DNA from: Bemisia tabaci
Lineage: Eukaryota; Arthropoda; Insecta; Hemiptera; Aleyrodidae
Reading direction: 5' to 3'
Length of the DNA stretch: 64,000 bases
Assembly (NCBI RefSeq): GCF_918797505.1
Contig: NC_092793.1
Span: forward strand, 45,000,243 to 45,064,242
Within the stretch, counting starts at the first letter, position 1. Every line of letters starts with the position of its first letter. A program made the position numbers and the translations under genes. The notes under the pieces are model-generated. The model was not told the origin of the DNA. It searched no databases and saw nothing but the letters and a program-made list of their open reading frames with translations. Positions 49,284-61,273 of this stretch are shown in pieces.

Positions 49284-49545
49284 GTAATTTATTTGTATGA
49301 ACATGTGTAGTATAACTTTTCTTCCTACATTGATAAAAATAAACAAAAATCAAATTTATACCCTCATTACCTACATAATAATACTCTTAGACCAGCTAAA
49401 ATTAAACAGATTTTGTTCAAGCACTTAATCATGGAATTTGTACATCTCTCCAACAAGCAGGGATGTTGGTGGCCCTGGAACTCAGGAAAGTCAGGGAATT
49501 GGTAGCGTCTAAGAAAAGCTAGGGAATTCATGGGAAAAGTCTTGG

Positions 49546-49780
49546 TATGGGGGTGTTGCACCCGGTAGGGATTTGGAGACTGTTGACGTGTTTATTTGTA
49601 ATTTTTCTTGAGAAAACTGTTGGTGTGCTTACAAACGGTCTTAGTTCTGCCGTGGACCAGTCTTTCATACCGAGGATGGGTCTGTTGCACTCAGGAGGGA
49701 TCTGGAAAGTAATGAGCAAATCATATGTAAATTTTCACAAGAAAACGATTGGTGTGGTTAAAAACATTCTTAGTTTGATA
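49546..49780. repeat. Diverged tandem duplication with TGTTGCAC end words
   Basis: About 49547-49648 and 49677-49778 are direct copies at roughly 70-75 percent by eye. Both begin ATGGGnnTGTTGCAC and both contain TTGAGAAAACTGTTGGTGTG or its counterpart. The start word ATGGGTCTGTTGCAC of the second copy reappears inverted at about 51253-51267, and a related word lies near 37636. They may be ends of an old element about 1.6 kb long. Confidence 0.6.
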
Positions 49781-51794
49781 TTCAAGCTGCCCATGCTAAA
49801 TAAAGCTCAAAGTTCAAACAAAGGTCTCTCATTGGTATTATTGGTCGACCCTTGTTACAACTTGTACGATGTTTCCTGCCATTTTGATGCACCAGTTACC
49901 CCGTATGGAATCCAAAGTCATTTTTCTCACGATTATAAGTTAATTTGTGATTTATCTTTCCAAATTGTCTCACAGCTATCAGTTCATCATATCCTCTAAT
50001 TTACAACACTATCAACGGATGTTGTAAAATCACTTCAACTTAATACATCTAAGGAAGTCCCGAAAGTGAGGTTATGTTCTCCTCTAAGGGTTATTGCTGA
50101 TCAATTCAGTGCTACATACCCATCTTTGTTCAAATAAATCGACGCATGTATTGGATATATTGTGTAGAACCAAGTTAGTATCCATTGTTTGTCTCTTAAT
50201 GATGACTTATCGGTCCAGTATTTCAATACATAAAATGTATGAGTTAGGTATTCCTGATCAGTATCCTGCTTACTGCGACCGCTATCTATCATGGGAAGTT
50301 TTAGAAATATGATGGGAACCGACTAAACTATTTGCTCTCGTTATCATAACTGGATAGTTTTTGTACACACTCTTTGCATAAGTAGTTTTATGTGTTTATC
50401 TAAATACCATTAATTCATTCCAACAGGCAATTGATTAAACGGAGGGGGTAACTCCTCAATGAGGCGGGTGATCAAGTACCAACAGTTTTTAGCTGGTGCA
50501 TGGTTGGCAGAGAATGTTACTTAATGTTAAATTAATCAGCTTTTCAACTAATTTACTTACGAGCAGACAGATTTAAACAAGTAAACATTTTCTTATAGTG
50601 ATCCCTCAGCCAGTCAGCTAGCCAAGCTGAGCTGGACATATTTTATGCAAAAAAGTACAATCTAAGGATCCAATACCCAATAAATTAGATGCAGAAAGCT
50701 ATATCTTGCTATGGCAGACAGTTTCTGGTAATAAGAAAACTAAAACTACATCATATGAGAGTTTTACCATGAAAATAAGAGTCTTATGTATCCTAAATAA
50801 GAATGTGAACATAACCTCACACCTCAAACCTCCATCTTGTTACATAACCTCACATTCGTAACATGCTTTCATGTATCGGAAATAATTAAATCATCTGATG
50901 CAAATTGTAAATTTCTAGGGATGTTCTTATCAACTAGAGAGTATAAAGAGCTTATTATCGCAAGAAAATTTGATGAATACGGCCTCAAACAGCCTGAGAG
51001 TTCCATCTGAAAATTTGTCTCTACTCTTTATGGGGAAATTCTTGTATTCGTAAAATAAACAAACGTAGAGCACAAGTTGTGATGTCACACAACAGTTATA
51101 CTCTCCTGCCATTCTTAGTTTTAAATTTTCCCGCCAAAAATGTTTGAGCTCTTATTAGCTTTTTTAGGGTGTTTGGGGGGTCTACAAATCATGGGGAAAA
51201 TGCATTGTGCTCAGAGCAATGTACACCTCTAGAAAATGGATCAAAAGAATTGGGTGCAACAGACCCATTTCTGACATTGATTTATCACTAAAACATCTTT
51301 GATCTTTCCACCATTTACGCTTTCTGGTTATTCTTAAGGCTTTTTCATAGTTTTACCAACTATTGAGTGCCTCTTCCCATGACTTAATCTGTAAACTGGA
51401 AATATTGTTCAAAGTTCAGTGAAAGTCAGCATTTTTTTTTTTTTTATTTATTTATATGACTGTCAGGGAATTGGAAATTTTTGGAGTCAGGGGAAATTAA
51501 AAACAAGCAGTGAACTCCAACACAATGCGTTGATAAGGCGCGTCATTAACTCGCACATATCAACCCCTTTAGTTTTCATTTACAGAGGTTTCAAAATAGG
51601 CAAGTAGCACAACAAGAGAATTCATGCGATCCAACACTTCAAAGACGCATTTTGACGAGACCGTGTATTGTAAATGTAGAAAGCTATTCGAACGAATTTA
51701 AGTTTTTTGATCTGCCCCCAACAAAATCTTATCAGATTCTTGAAGAAAAGTGCTGCGGAATAATTTATGCGAAGAAAGGAAAAATTCTGTCGAA

Positions 51795-52640
51795 CTCCTA
51801 GAAGATAAAGTCGATTTAAAGGTATTTTGGGGCTAAAATACCCAAATCACCGGTAGTATAAATCCCGTTATATTATTGAAAAGAAATTGACTGGATATAA
51901 ATGCAATTGCATTAAATATGTCGTGATTTTGTTATTCTAAACGTCTTTCCATGCAAAGAAGTTCAACCATGTCCATGCTTTATTCATTCATGAATTGAAA
52001 GTAAGAAATCTGCATCCCGAAAATCTACCGATTTGCCGTAAAATATCGCAGAAACTTGATATACCAGGTCGATGTACTCACTCGTTGAATTTACGAATCA
52101 ATTTCGTGAGTGCACATATGTAAAAGTCAATATGCTATAGTCATTTTGGGTGCCTTTATTTTTCAAGAAACAATTACAAGTAATTTCAATCCCAAAGAAC
52201 CATCAATTTTCCGTATAAAATCGAAAAAATCAAAATATGTCCACTCCGCGACGTGAAAATTAGATTCTACGTGTGAAAATGCTTATGCATCGATATGCTG
52301 AACAGAATCCATTTCTATCTCAAAATGTTTCTCAGAGGTTTGTGTTATTATCAGCTTCCCTTTAAACCCGGGTTTGATGGCCGAATCGGCTGCCCAAAAA
52401 GCAAGCCATTTTTGAAAGGTTCTATGAGAAATTCGTGATATTATCGGCTCTCAGGAAATCACCTCATGGCTAAAACTGGTGGTATAAATGTTTGAGTGCT
52501 TCAAATAATCGTTTTTAAGAAACTAAGGCATTAAACTATGGAGTCAATTTCTTTTTAATAATATAACGGGATTTACTACTGGTGATTTAGCTAATATAGC
52601 CCCAGAATACTTTTAAAGCGCCTTTACGTTCTCGAATCTT
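51795..52640. repeat. Diverged inverted repeat, about 0.85 kb
   Basis: 51811-51900 (GATTTAAAGGTATTTTGGGGCT and on to a TTATATTATTG word) is inverted at about 52535-52620. The inner arms are poorly matched. It is probably an old foldback element; the boundaries are uncertain. Confidence 0.6.
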
Positions 52641-54335
52641 GACGGATTTTTTTTTTTTACTCAAACGACTCAAGAGACACTGTAGTTAAAAATATAAAAA
52701 ATTTTCGATTTGGATATATAAAACATGTTTAACTCGTTGAGGCTCACTGTGTAATATATGGAGTACTGTTGCTATTCAACCCTTGTCTTCAGGTCAAAAT
52801 TCTTACAAGGAAGCCCCTTGCAAGAGGCGAATTTTTTGTAATTACTCCCAATTTTTTCTCCGTTATACTATGGAATTGCTTGTCAAATTCTGAGGTCAAT
52901 TTTATCTAATTGTAATTTATACATATCTTCTTTTCCCCTTCATTTTATTTTTTGTTTAGAGAATTCGAAGTTTTGTTGATTTCTTTAGATTTCGAATACT
53001 GTAACTTCTCTTCTATTCGGCCGATTTTTATGAATGAGACCTCTTTTAATTCGTGTTTTAACGGAGAGTAAGAAAAAAATTGCTAAGTATACGCGAAACA
53101 ATTTTTTTTGAAAATTGGACGAATCCTAGCGTGACGGTGAAATGGTTAATTTAGCGTGAGTAATTGGGCAAGGGGCTGAGGATCCCGGCCTCGCTTGGCG
53201 ACCGTCATTAGGATTGTTCGTCTAGAACACGCCGACGCAGTGATCAGGAACGTGGGGAAGAGAGGGCTAAGTGGATTCCTGTATGAGCCACGTTTAGCAA
53301 ATGGTCTAATGAGTCTCGAGGCTCATCACAGATTGCACTTACGACTGCATTGGCTATCAGAGCAGTGGTACCAAATCTTGAAAAGCATAACAGGGGTATG
53401 GAGATCTGTCAAAGTAACGTTATGAACGAAACGGAGGAGTAAAATTCTCATTCGAAGAGTGCTGGCCTGGTCAGCCATCCTCGAATCAGTTCGCTTGCTT
53501 CTGATTATACATGCATATTTTAAATCAGCGCGGCGCATTCTTAGGCTTTCTTTAAAAAAACCAAGTAACGTAGACTCTTGGTATTCACTGCACATTAACT
53601 AGAAAGCCCCAGAATGAGAAACAACTTTAAATCAGAATTATTGATGGATCAATAAACTTTTACATACTTTGGAAAATCTCAGAAGTTCGCGGTAGTCACT
53701 TTTCGGTAAGGAACTAAGGGACTCGGTTATTGTATCGAGTGGGGGGTCGAAACGATCGCAAAGGCGGTATACTACGTATAATTCTGGGAAATTCTGGGAA
53801 TTCAAAGATGAAGACATCAAGGCAACCCTGAAAGTTTGAATAGTAAGCAATGCGTGGCCTGAAGAAGAAACAATGATTTTTGAAGAAACGAAATGCACAA
53901 TGAATGCAAATTCCACTGCTTCAAGTGTAGCTGTCTTACTAGGGTGGCCTATTAAAAATGAATTCGGACCTTTTTCTCTCGGCAGAACCTCCTAAATTGG
54001 TGCAAGTACATTAGAACAATTTGTCACCATTTGACTTGTGGAAATAACAATTTTTTTAATTTTTTCCTGACAAAATTCGTCCCCTGCAAAAAGAAAATCT
54101 AATTGTCGCTAATAATGAAAGAAGGTATACTTGTGCAATTATTACACCTTGGGGAATATATTAGGCACCCCTGACATTGCAGTGCTTACGGTGTCAAGGG
54201 ATAAAGAAAAACCCAAGATGTGCCTCTCGTCTGTTCCGCTGTACAGGCGTAAGTAATTATGTTCTTCATACATGGTCAATGAATTATACTTCAGACTTAC
54301 TCATTTATACGAAGAATTTCTTTATTGTGTTGCAG

Positions 54336-54543
54336 AAAGCTCTGATATGCCTGTTGAACCTTTGCCGGAAGATAAAGCAAGACGAGCACTTGAAAGACTG
54401 AAATTATTGAGTAAAATTAGAGAAGTCATCTTGCCTCATCCATTACTAGATGAGCGACTAAAATTATGCCAGCCATCAGCTGACATTCCGGATTGGTGGG
54501 TCCCTGGAAAACATGATAAAGACTTGCTGATTGGAGTTGCAAA
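54336..54543 (+). CDS. kis: kismet/CHD7-like, exon G (WW..HD..LL.G segment)
   Basis: The exon is 208 bases, with acceptor TTGTGTTGCAG and donor GTAAGC. Two bases complete the glutamate codon, 68 codons follow, and AA is left to form lysine with exon H. The peptide includes KARRALERLKLLSKIREVIL, an HPLL...RL.LC motif, and DWWVPGKHDKDLLIGVAK. This is the conserved end of the CHD6-9 DNA-binding region, where the tryptophan pair and the H-D-x-x-L-L-x-G signature recur. ATGs inside the exon (54341 and others) are not starts. Confidence 0.96.
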
Positions 54544-57500
54544 GTAAGCATCAGTTCTTAGATAAAATATACAAGGTTATATAGAGTGGTTCGCAGTGGT
54601 CAATAAAAACTCTGTACCATAGTGGAAGTAAGGGTATTTTGGAGGACTGTTTCCAGGCTGATCCTGGGATCCCAGTACTTCAAATTTTTTGTTCATTGAA
54701 GGTCTACACTGTAAGTGTTGTATGATGTTTTGGCAATTTGCGGACGGTTACCAGATTCTTAAGTGGTCTAAGAATGGGCCTGAAAGCTTATTCTGGTAAT
54801 AAGTGCAGATTTCTTACATTCAACAATCTATCTCATGCTTACCGTGTCAGAATGGCCATAAATATTCTTTTAGCAAGTACATATGGGATGTTAGAGAGTT
54901 ACTTTAGCCAGTGATAGTTTAAATCAAACCTTGCTCTCATAGTCTAATGTTTCAGTTTCTTGCAATGCAAATAATAGTCTGATTCTTTGACCTCTTGAGT
55001 ACGATTTTTACACCGTGCTCCCTCAGACTATTTTAGGAATGGTTAATTATGCAAAAATCTTTATGTCAACAATATTCTCACCTCTGTTCTCTTTATATTA
55101 GTCATTGATTCCAAAACTGTTCTTCATCAAGATTGTTCAACCAAGCCCTTTAAAGTTTCATTTTTAATAGTCATATTACCGGCAGCAAATCAGTTTATAT
55201 AGAGCCTCTCACTGCAACATTGCTGTGTATTATCCGTGAATATTGATTTGAATTTCCCTGGATATGAGTAATTTTTTTTAAATCCCCTGTATTGAGACAA
55301 CATGGCAATATTTAGTGATACAAGGGGATCAACTGTGCTAATTTGTATTGTTTTTAGTTGTTGCGCTGATAGACAACACATTTTCTTCAAAATTTTGGTG
55401 CACCAACTGCAGGTGTATAATTGTACATGCATCTATCAGCCTGTTTTTTTTCTTTTAAGTAATATGCTACTGAAATGTGTAAATAGAACATTGATGTATG
55501 AATTATATCAATTGATCTTTGACATACTGATAGATTCAATAAGTTAGGGATTTAGAAATTTTTCTTTCTTCCTCATGAAAGGTATTCTTTTCTCGACTTA
55601 TTTGACGGATACGCAGTCTTTGTTCCCTTTATCAGAGCTGTGGCGCATAATTTGAATTCCAACAACTTCGCTGTCTCGTCCATAAACAAATATCACCATC
55701 TGCATATTGACAAAAATGAACAATCACTCATCTCATCACTGAAAACAAATACATTTTCATTCCTAACAAATTTCCTTGCACTGAATTTGCTCATATTGAA
55801 CAACTGCAGATGATCATATTTGTTATCGGCCAAGATTGCAAAGTTGTTGAAATTCAAATCTTGCACCGTTGCTCTTGTGGCAGGAACTAAAAGCGCTTTT
55901 CAGACGAAGAATCTGCAAATGCATATTTACGTTTCACCTACCTTCAGCCTTATCTTTTACAGTAAATTTTAAGTGTCATTGCGTAGAAAGTTCAAATTAC
56001 AATCACAACTATTTATTCAGAGCCATTGATCGTCAATCTTGGTTCAAAAAAGTTGTTTCTGATCACACCCTGACTGACAGGGTGTATATTAGTCCGGAAT
56101 TTCTGGGAAGCCCGGAAAGAGTACTAATTTTTTAAGGGCGGTCCAGAAGTACAGACATAGTGCAAAAATGTATAGATTTGTTTCCTTCAAGCCATGCATG
56201 TTTTTTATTAAAGCCTAAAAAGTATGCAAACCCCTACGCCTTGATTCTTAGAGTAGTATTTACCTGCAAGATCGCGATTATGCAGTCAGTCAATCTTCAA
56301 ACAACCCATGAAATTTTGTGTCCGCACCATTTTTGCCGCAATTCGAGCAAGAATTTAAAATTTTCGAAAGTTTACGAATTTGGTCAATGAAGGCACTGAA
56401 AAAAAACTGATTTTCTATTTTAGTAGAGTCCCTTGATTGATTTTTCTCCCAGTAAAATACCCAGCAGGAAAAAAGGCCTCTGTGTATGCTCCTTCTAATT
56501 TCTCACAGAAATCAGTTGCATTCAAATTCAGAAACAATGTAGTTCAGAACAAGACCTCTATAATTTTGAATGATATGCTGGGAAAATTATTTTTATAAAA
56601 TGCTGCTATCTTGAGGCAGGTCTTTTGGAATTCCAACGCTGATGCATGTTCGAGTGCCTTCAATTACAGTCTCTGTTTAGATTTGCATCTGTATATGCAA
56701 ATATCTCTGAAAATATCTAGAGGAATTTTTTTTTTTTTTATTTTTTCCTAAGAGTTTATTGTTACCTTCCCAGGAGGAAATATAAACAATTATCTTAATG
56801 TGTGTACATGAGGGTATGTAAAAGTAATAACTGGATAATTTCTTATTTCTACAATAATTAGAGAAAAATGGATTGTCAATTAGTACACAATCTTTAAGCA
56901 ATGAATATTGGTATATATTATTCTCTTGCACCCTTGATTACTACAATCTAAATCTAACAATTGTTCATTCAATAATATCTGAAAAATCCCATGAATCCGT
57001 GGAAGTATAAATTCTCTTCATTTTTTACCAATAACATTTAGCAACGTTAGAGTGACAGCCTATTCACAGAAAGGAATTGATGAAATTGTTAGTTATCGGA
57101 CAGCACTTAATGAAAAACCAAAGGTCTTGAACTTTGCGAAAGGAGCTTGATGAAGAAAAGTCCCGGAATATCGAGAAACTCAAATAATTTCTCTGAATTT
57201 AAGCAGAACAGTATGGCACCACTGGTATTTTTAGCAAGCCTTAAATAAAAAAGAGAAGTGAGAATGAAATTTTTACTGCAAGAGCACTAACCCTGTTGAA
57301 AAAATTAATCTCCGACAAGGGTGAGTGACTTCTTTCAAGCCATTTTAAAGAATGGCGAAGAACTTAATGACTTGAAGAAATTGATTTTTAACTAACAGGG
57401 CAAGGTTTGATCTTTACCATCATTGGTCAAATCTTGCATAAACATGCTTGAAAGAGTTTTGTCTCTCTAACAGGGTTAACCTGAAATGGCGCGATATATA

Positions 57501-58782
57501 TTGGAATTTTCGAATTTTCTCCCAAAATCGGCCTTCAGACTTCTCAAGGCCATTACTCGGCTAGAGAAGCATCCATGTTAAATTATGACACATTCTATAC
57601 AGATCTTTAATAATATGCAAACAAATGGTGAAGTCTAATAAATCTGGGGTGGGACAGGTACAGCCCGTAAAAGCACCCCTCATTTGACCTTAATGAGAAA
57701 CATCAGTGATATTTTTAAAGAAATCATCCAAGAAGCAATTAATTATATATAATTAAAAATCCGAAGTATCTATGCACATCATGACTTAGACCCTGAGACC
57801 TACAATGATAGGAGTATGACAAGTAGGGTGTCCTACTTTGAAGGTCACTCCCGAATTTTGATAACTCTACCCCCTAAATCGTTGACCAAGCTTACAAAAA
57901 TTAGTATTCAGTGTATAAAAAAAATTCAAAAATTTTTTTTAAGTGTTGCGTAAGGCCAAAAACCACCCCTCGGCCCTGGGCAAAATCCTGCTTTTTTCCC
58001 ATTTTGACGATTTTTTTTTTTTTTGCAATGGTAAAACAGCTAGAGCTCCGAAGATTCAAGAATAAAAACATGTATTTGGGTACTTTGAAAGATAATTGTT
58101 CATGTCATTGTGCATCCCCATTTTTATCTACCAACCCTCGAAATTGGCTACAAGCGCGCAAATTCTACGATTTTGTATTTTTGTTTTTCAGCTGCCAAAG
58201 TTAAATTAACCATGAAACGTATCATTAATTGTAACTTGACACTTATTTGATCCAGAATTCATTTTTCACTTTATTCCCCCTTCCCTTCCTTTATTTTTAA
58301 CCGTAACTTCAGCATTGCCAAAGTCACTAACTATGCAAAGGAATTTTTCTTTTTTCCAAAGATTATATTTTTATTTATATTCTTACATTTTGAATGTCCA
58401 CGTAATGTTTCAACAAGGTGGAGAAATGGTGCTGGGTCCACACCATTTTGCGGGGAAAACAAAGTGAAGAAATTCTATAAAAAATTTCAATTTGAGTCTA
58501 AAAATGTCTTGCTCTATCGAGTACTAGTACAAGACTGAAGACTGTTCTTGTTCGTAATGTTTCATTAAAATGGTACTTGCCCATATCAAAAGGGAAAGCA
58601 AGTTGTGGTTTTTTTTTTTTTTAAATTAAAAAAAAAATTCAATTTTGACAAAAAAAAGTAATTTCACTAAAATAATTAGGAATGAAGTTAAGAACCAAAC
58701 AATTAGAAACAGCATTATTCCTTTCTTCTAGAACACTTCAACAGAAACTTTGTTGGAAAGAAAGAAAAAGTGATGGAATGTA

Positions 58783-59788
58783 CATAGGCTGTCCCAAAAG
58801 TACCTGGACTGGTTCTGTAACTTCAAAACTACGATAGATATAGACATGAGTTTGCTTTCATTTTAAAGATTAACTCAATACCTATCGATTAAGACCAAGA
58901 TCAGCGCAATCGGATAAAAATTGACCGAGTTGTGGCAATTTGAAATCGGTGAGTAAAGTTTACCCCTACGGTTTTTAAGGAAGATTTTTCACTTACCAGG
59001 ATCCAAAAAGTTAATCTTCGTTTCTTCGTTTCTGCCCTCCTACGAATCTTCCATAACTTCCCTTTGCTTTTCAAAGTACCGTCCATTAAACCTCATGCGC
59101 TCTTGCCACTTTTCTAACATTGTTTTCCTAAATTCTTCCCCTGGGATGGAGTTGAAAAAGTTCTGAACTGCATTCTGGATTTCGGTCCTCGATTCGAATC
59201 TTTGCCCGCGAAGCTCCTTCTTAAGCACAGGAAACATCCAAGAATCATAAGGAGCCAAGTCAGGGCAATAAGGAGGTTGAAGGATTTTCTCAACTTCATT
59301 TTTATTCATAAATTCACGTGTAAAGTTCGAGCTGTGAGGCCGCACAATGTCTTGATGGAGCATCCAAGAAGCTTTTAAGTGCGGCTTTCCACCCGTTAGG
59401 GGTGTGCCCGGTCGGTCGGGGATTTTTGCCCTTTGGACTCTTGACCCAAATGCGGACGACGACAACTGGCGACAACCGACCACCACAGGGCAATGTTGCC
59501 AGGTTGTTGTAGCATTACATCAAAGTTTTTGGGTGAAAACATAATACCAGATCATAGTTTTAGGTATCAATATCGTGGATGAAGAATCTTCCTGAAAAAC
59601 CGTATGGGTAAACTTTACTCACTGATTTCAAATTGCCATAACTCGGTCAATTTTTATCTGATTGTGCTGATCATGGTCTTAATCGATAGGTATTGAGTTG
59701 ATCTTTAAAATGAAACCAAGCTCATGTCTATATCTATCGTAGTTTTGAAGTTACAGAACCAGTCCGGGTACTTTTGGGACAGCCTATG
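58783..59788 (-). mobile_element. Mariner-like element with inverted arms and a transposase relic
   Basis: The ends CATAGGCTGTCCCAAAAGTA (58783) and the reverse complement ending 59788 (one mismatch) are flanked by TA (58781-58782, 59789-59790). Inverted arms of about 200 bases enclose a minus-strand transposase C-terminal fragment. At about 1 kb it is deleted relative to an autonomous mariner (about 1.3 kb). It is the likely family source for the ends seen at 20234-21228. Confidence 0.88.
59040..59380 (-). pseudogene. Mariner-type transposase C-terminal fragment
   Basis: Reading minus from about 59380 gives VRPHSSNFTREFMNKNEVEK, then LQPPYCPDLAPYDSWMFPVL and KKELRGQRF, and further to a stop at 59040. 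This is the mariner signature in which P-D-L-A-P-x-D carries the third catalytic acidic residue. The N-terminal helix-turn-helix and the first catalytic aspartate are missing; the open frame upstream to 59486 is unrelated. The fragment cannot act alone. It is clearly older than the RTE-like copy in this window. Confidence 0.82.
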
Positions 59789-60798
59789 TACTTCAGAGAA
59801 ACAAGGCTAGTTTCCCAAAAGTAAGTGGCAAGGTGCCTGAACAGTTGAGAAATTGCATTATTCCTTTCTCTTCAAATACCTAGTTATGCAAGGTGGAAGT
59901 TTCAAAAAAGAAGTGTCAATAACTAGGCATGTGATGCAACTACTTGATTTCTTTTGTTATGAAATCAGCCATATTATAGGATGAAAATTTATGTAATTCA
60001 GTGTCATTTTTTACTGCAGACGAAGAAGGTTAGTTTTCCTAAAGTAAGCGGAAAGGCACCCAAACAATTGAGGAAATGCATTATTCCTTTTTGTTTGAAT
60101 ACTTGGCAACTGACGCTTTAGTGACAAAAACTGGAAAGTTCATGATAAAAGAGTATCAGAGATTCCACTAACCACATTTTCAAGACATTTGAATTTTAGC
60201 GACATGTTGGTGCCTTTGTTTGTTTTTGATTAATTCATTGCTAATAGCATGAAAAGAAATGTAGTTAAAGCTTCAGGAACTGAAGGGAGCAATGATATTT
60301 ATCTCAACAGGTTAGTATAAAATGACCCTGAATTACATACATTTTCATCCTATTATATGGCTGATTTCATAACAAAAAAAACCAAGTGAATGTCTCTCTC
60401 TGTGGAAAATTGTTTATGGTCTGTAGGATCACTAATAACAAATACTGTAGACTCGCAACTTTTAAACATAATCTGATGGTTAGGATATTGCACAACGAAA
60501 ATGTTGATTAATTGAAAGCACCAAAAATAAGACCAGAAAATTGCCATTTAAGGCTCTGCTTGTAACCAAACCAGTAAACACAAATTTGACCAATTTTCTG
60601 TTGTAATTGTATCACATAGCCATTTAATTGGAAATGAAATACGAAGAACCACTCATACATTAAATTTTTGGTCTAAAAACCAGTTTCTGCTGTGTCGTGT
60701 CTGAAAAAGCATTGTTTCAAAGGTGAGTAAATTGTTTAAAGTGATAAAAGAGGTGTTGAATAATCAAGTGTGAAATGATCAAGATTCCATTGTATGTA

Positions 60799-61201
60799 AG
60801 GTAACAGCACCAGTATCCGGAACATCGCTCAGTTTTTCGTAAAAAATAAGCGGTAGGTACATCAGTGCAAAAAGGGCATCAGGGTTTCACAAATTACACT
60901 CAGAGGGCGCCACCTTGCAATAAGTGTGATGGTCGTGCGCTCCTTTTATTATCTGTACCATGCTTCTATAGTGACGTATTCACAGAACGAACCGCTCTGT
61001 GAATACGTCACTATAGAAGCATGGTACAGATAATAAAAGGAGCGCACGACCATCACACTTATTGCAAGGTGGCGCCCTCTGAGTGTAATTTGTGAAACCC
61101 TGATGCCCTTTTTGCACTGATGTACCTACCGCTTATTTTTTACGAAAAACTGAGCGATGTTCCGGATACTGGTACCATTCCGGGTACTGGTGCAGTTACC
61201 T
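60799..61201. mobile_element. Perfect hairpin MITE (177-base identical arms) beside exon H
   Basis: 60809-60985 and 60997-61173 are reverse complements with no mismatch that I can find; the loop is 11 bases. The outer ends AGGTAACAGCACCAG (60799) and CTGGTGCAGTTACCT (ending 61201) are inverted with one mismatch and flanked by TA (60797-60798, 61202-61203). A short extra copy of CCGGGTACTGGTGCAG makes the right side longer. No coding content. The identity implies a recent origin, continuing gene conversion, or an assembly artefact. Confidence 0.88.
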
Positions 61202-61273
61202 TAAATTTCCTGATTTATACAATTTATTGGTTTAAGAGTGTCTTGTAATATCACCATTTTCCCCTCTTTTCAG

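Larger units (their letters stand above)
49284..54335 (+). other. Intron between exons F and G (5.1 kb)
   Basis: The intron contains a diverged direct duplication at 49546-49780, a matching inverted end word near 51250-51268, and a weak inverted repeat at 51795-52640. A remnant with TCAGGGAATTGG-type words lies near 49480 and 51465. In 52650-54335 I see a TAGGGTGGCC word at 53941 that may be another decayed element end, and nothing else I can name. In 49800-51240 I see nothing. Confidence 0.7.
54544..61273 (+). other. Intron between exons G and H (6.7 kb)
   Basis: From 54544 to 58780 I see no complete element; short words CAGGGTGTATATTAGTCC (56079) and TAGGGTGTCCTACTTT (57824) resemble ends of the TA-inserting family and may be solo remnants. 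The mariner-like element 58783-59788 and the palindrome 60799-61201 follow. The region 59790-60798 is plain AT-rich sequence. Only 72 bases separate the palindrome from exon H. Confidence 0.75.
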
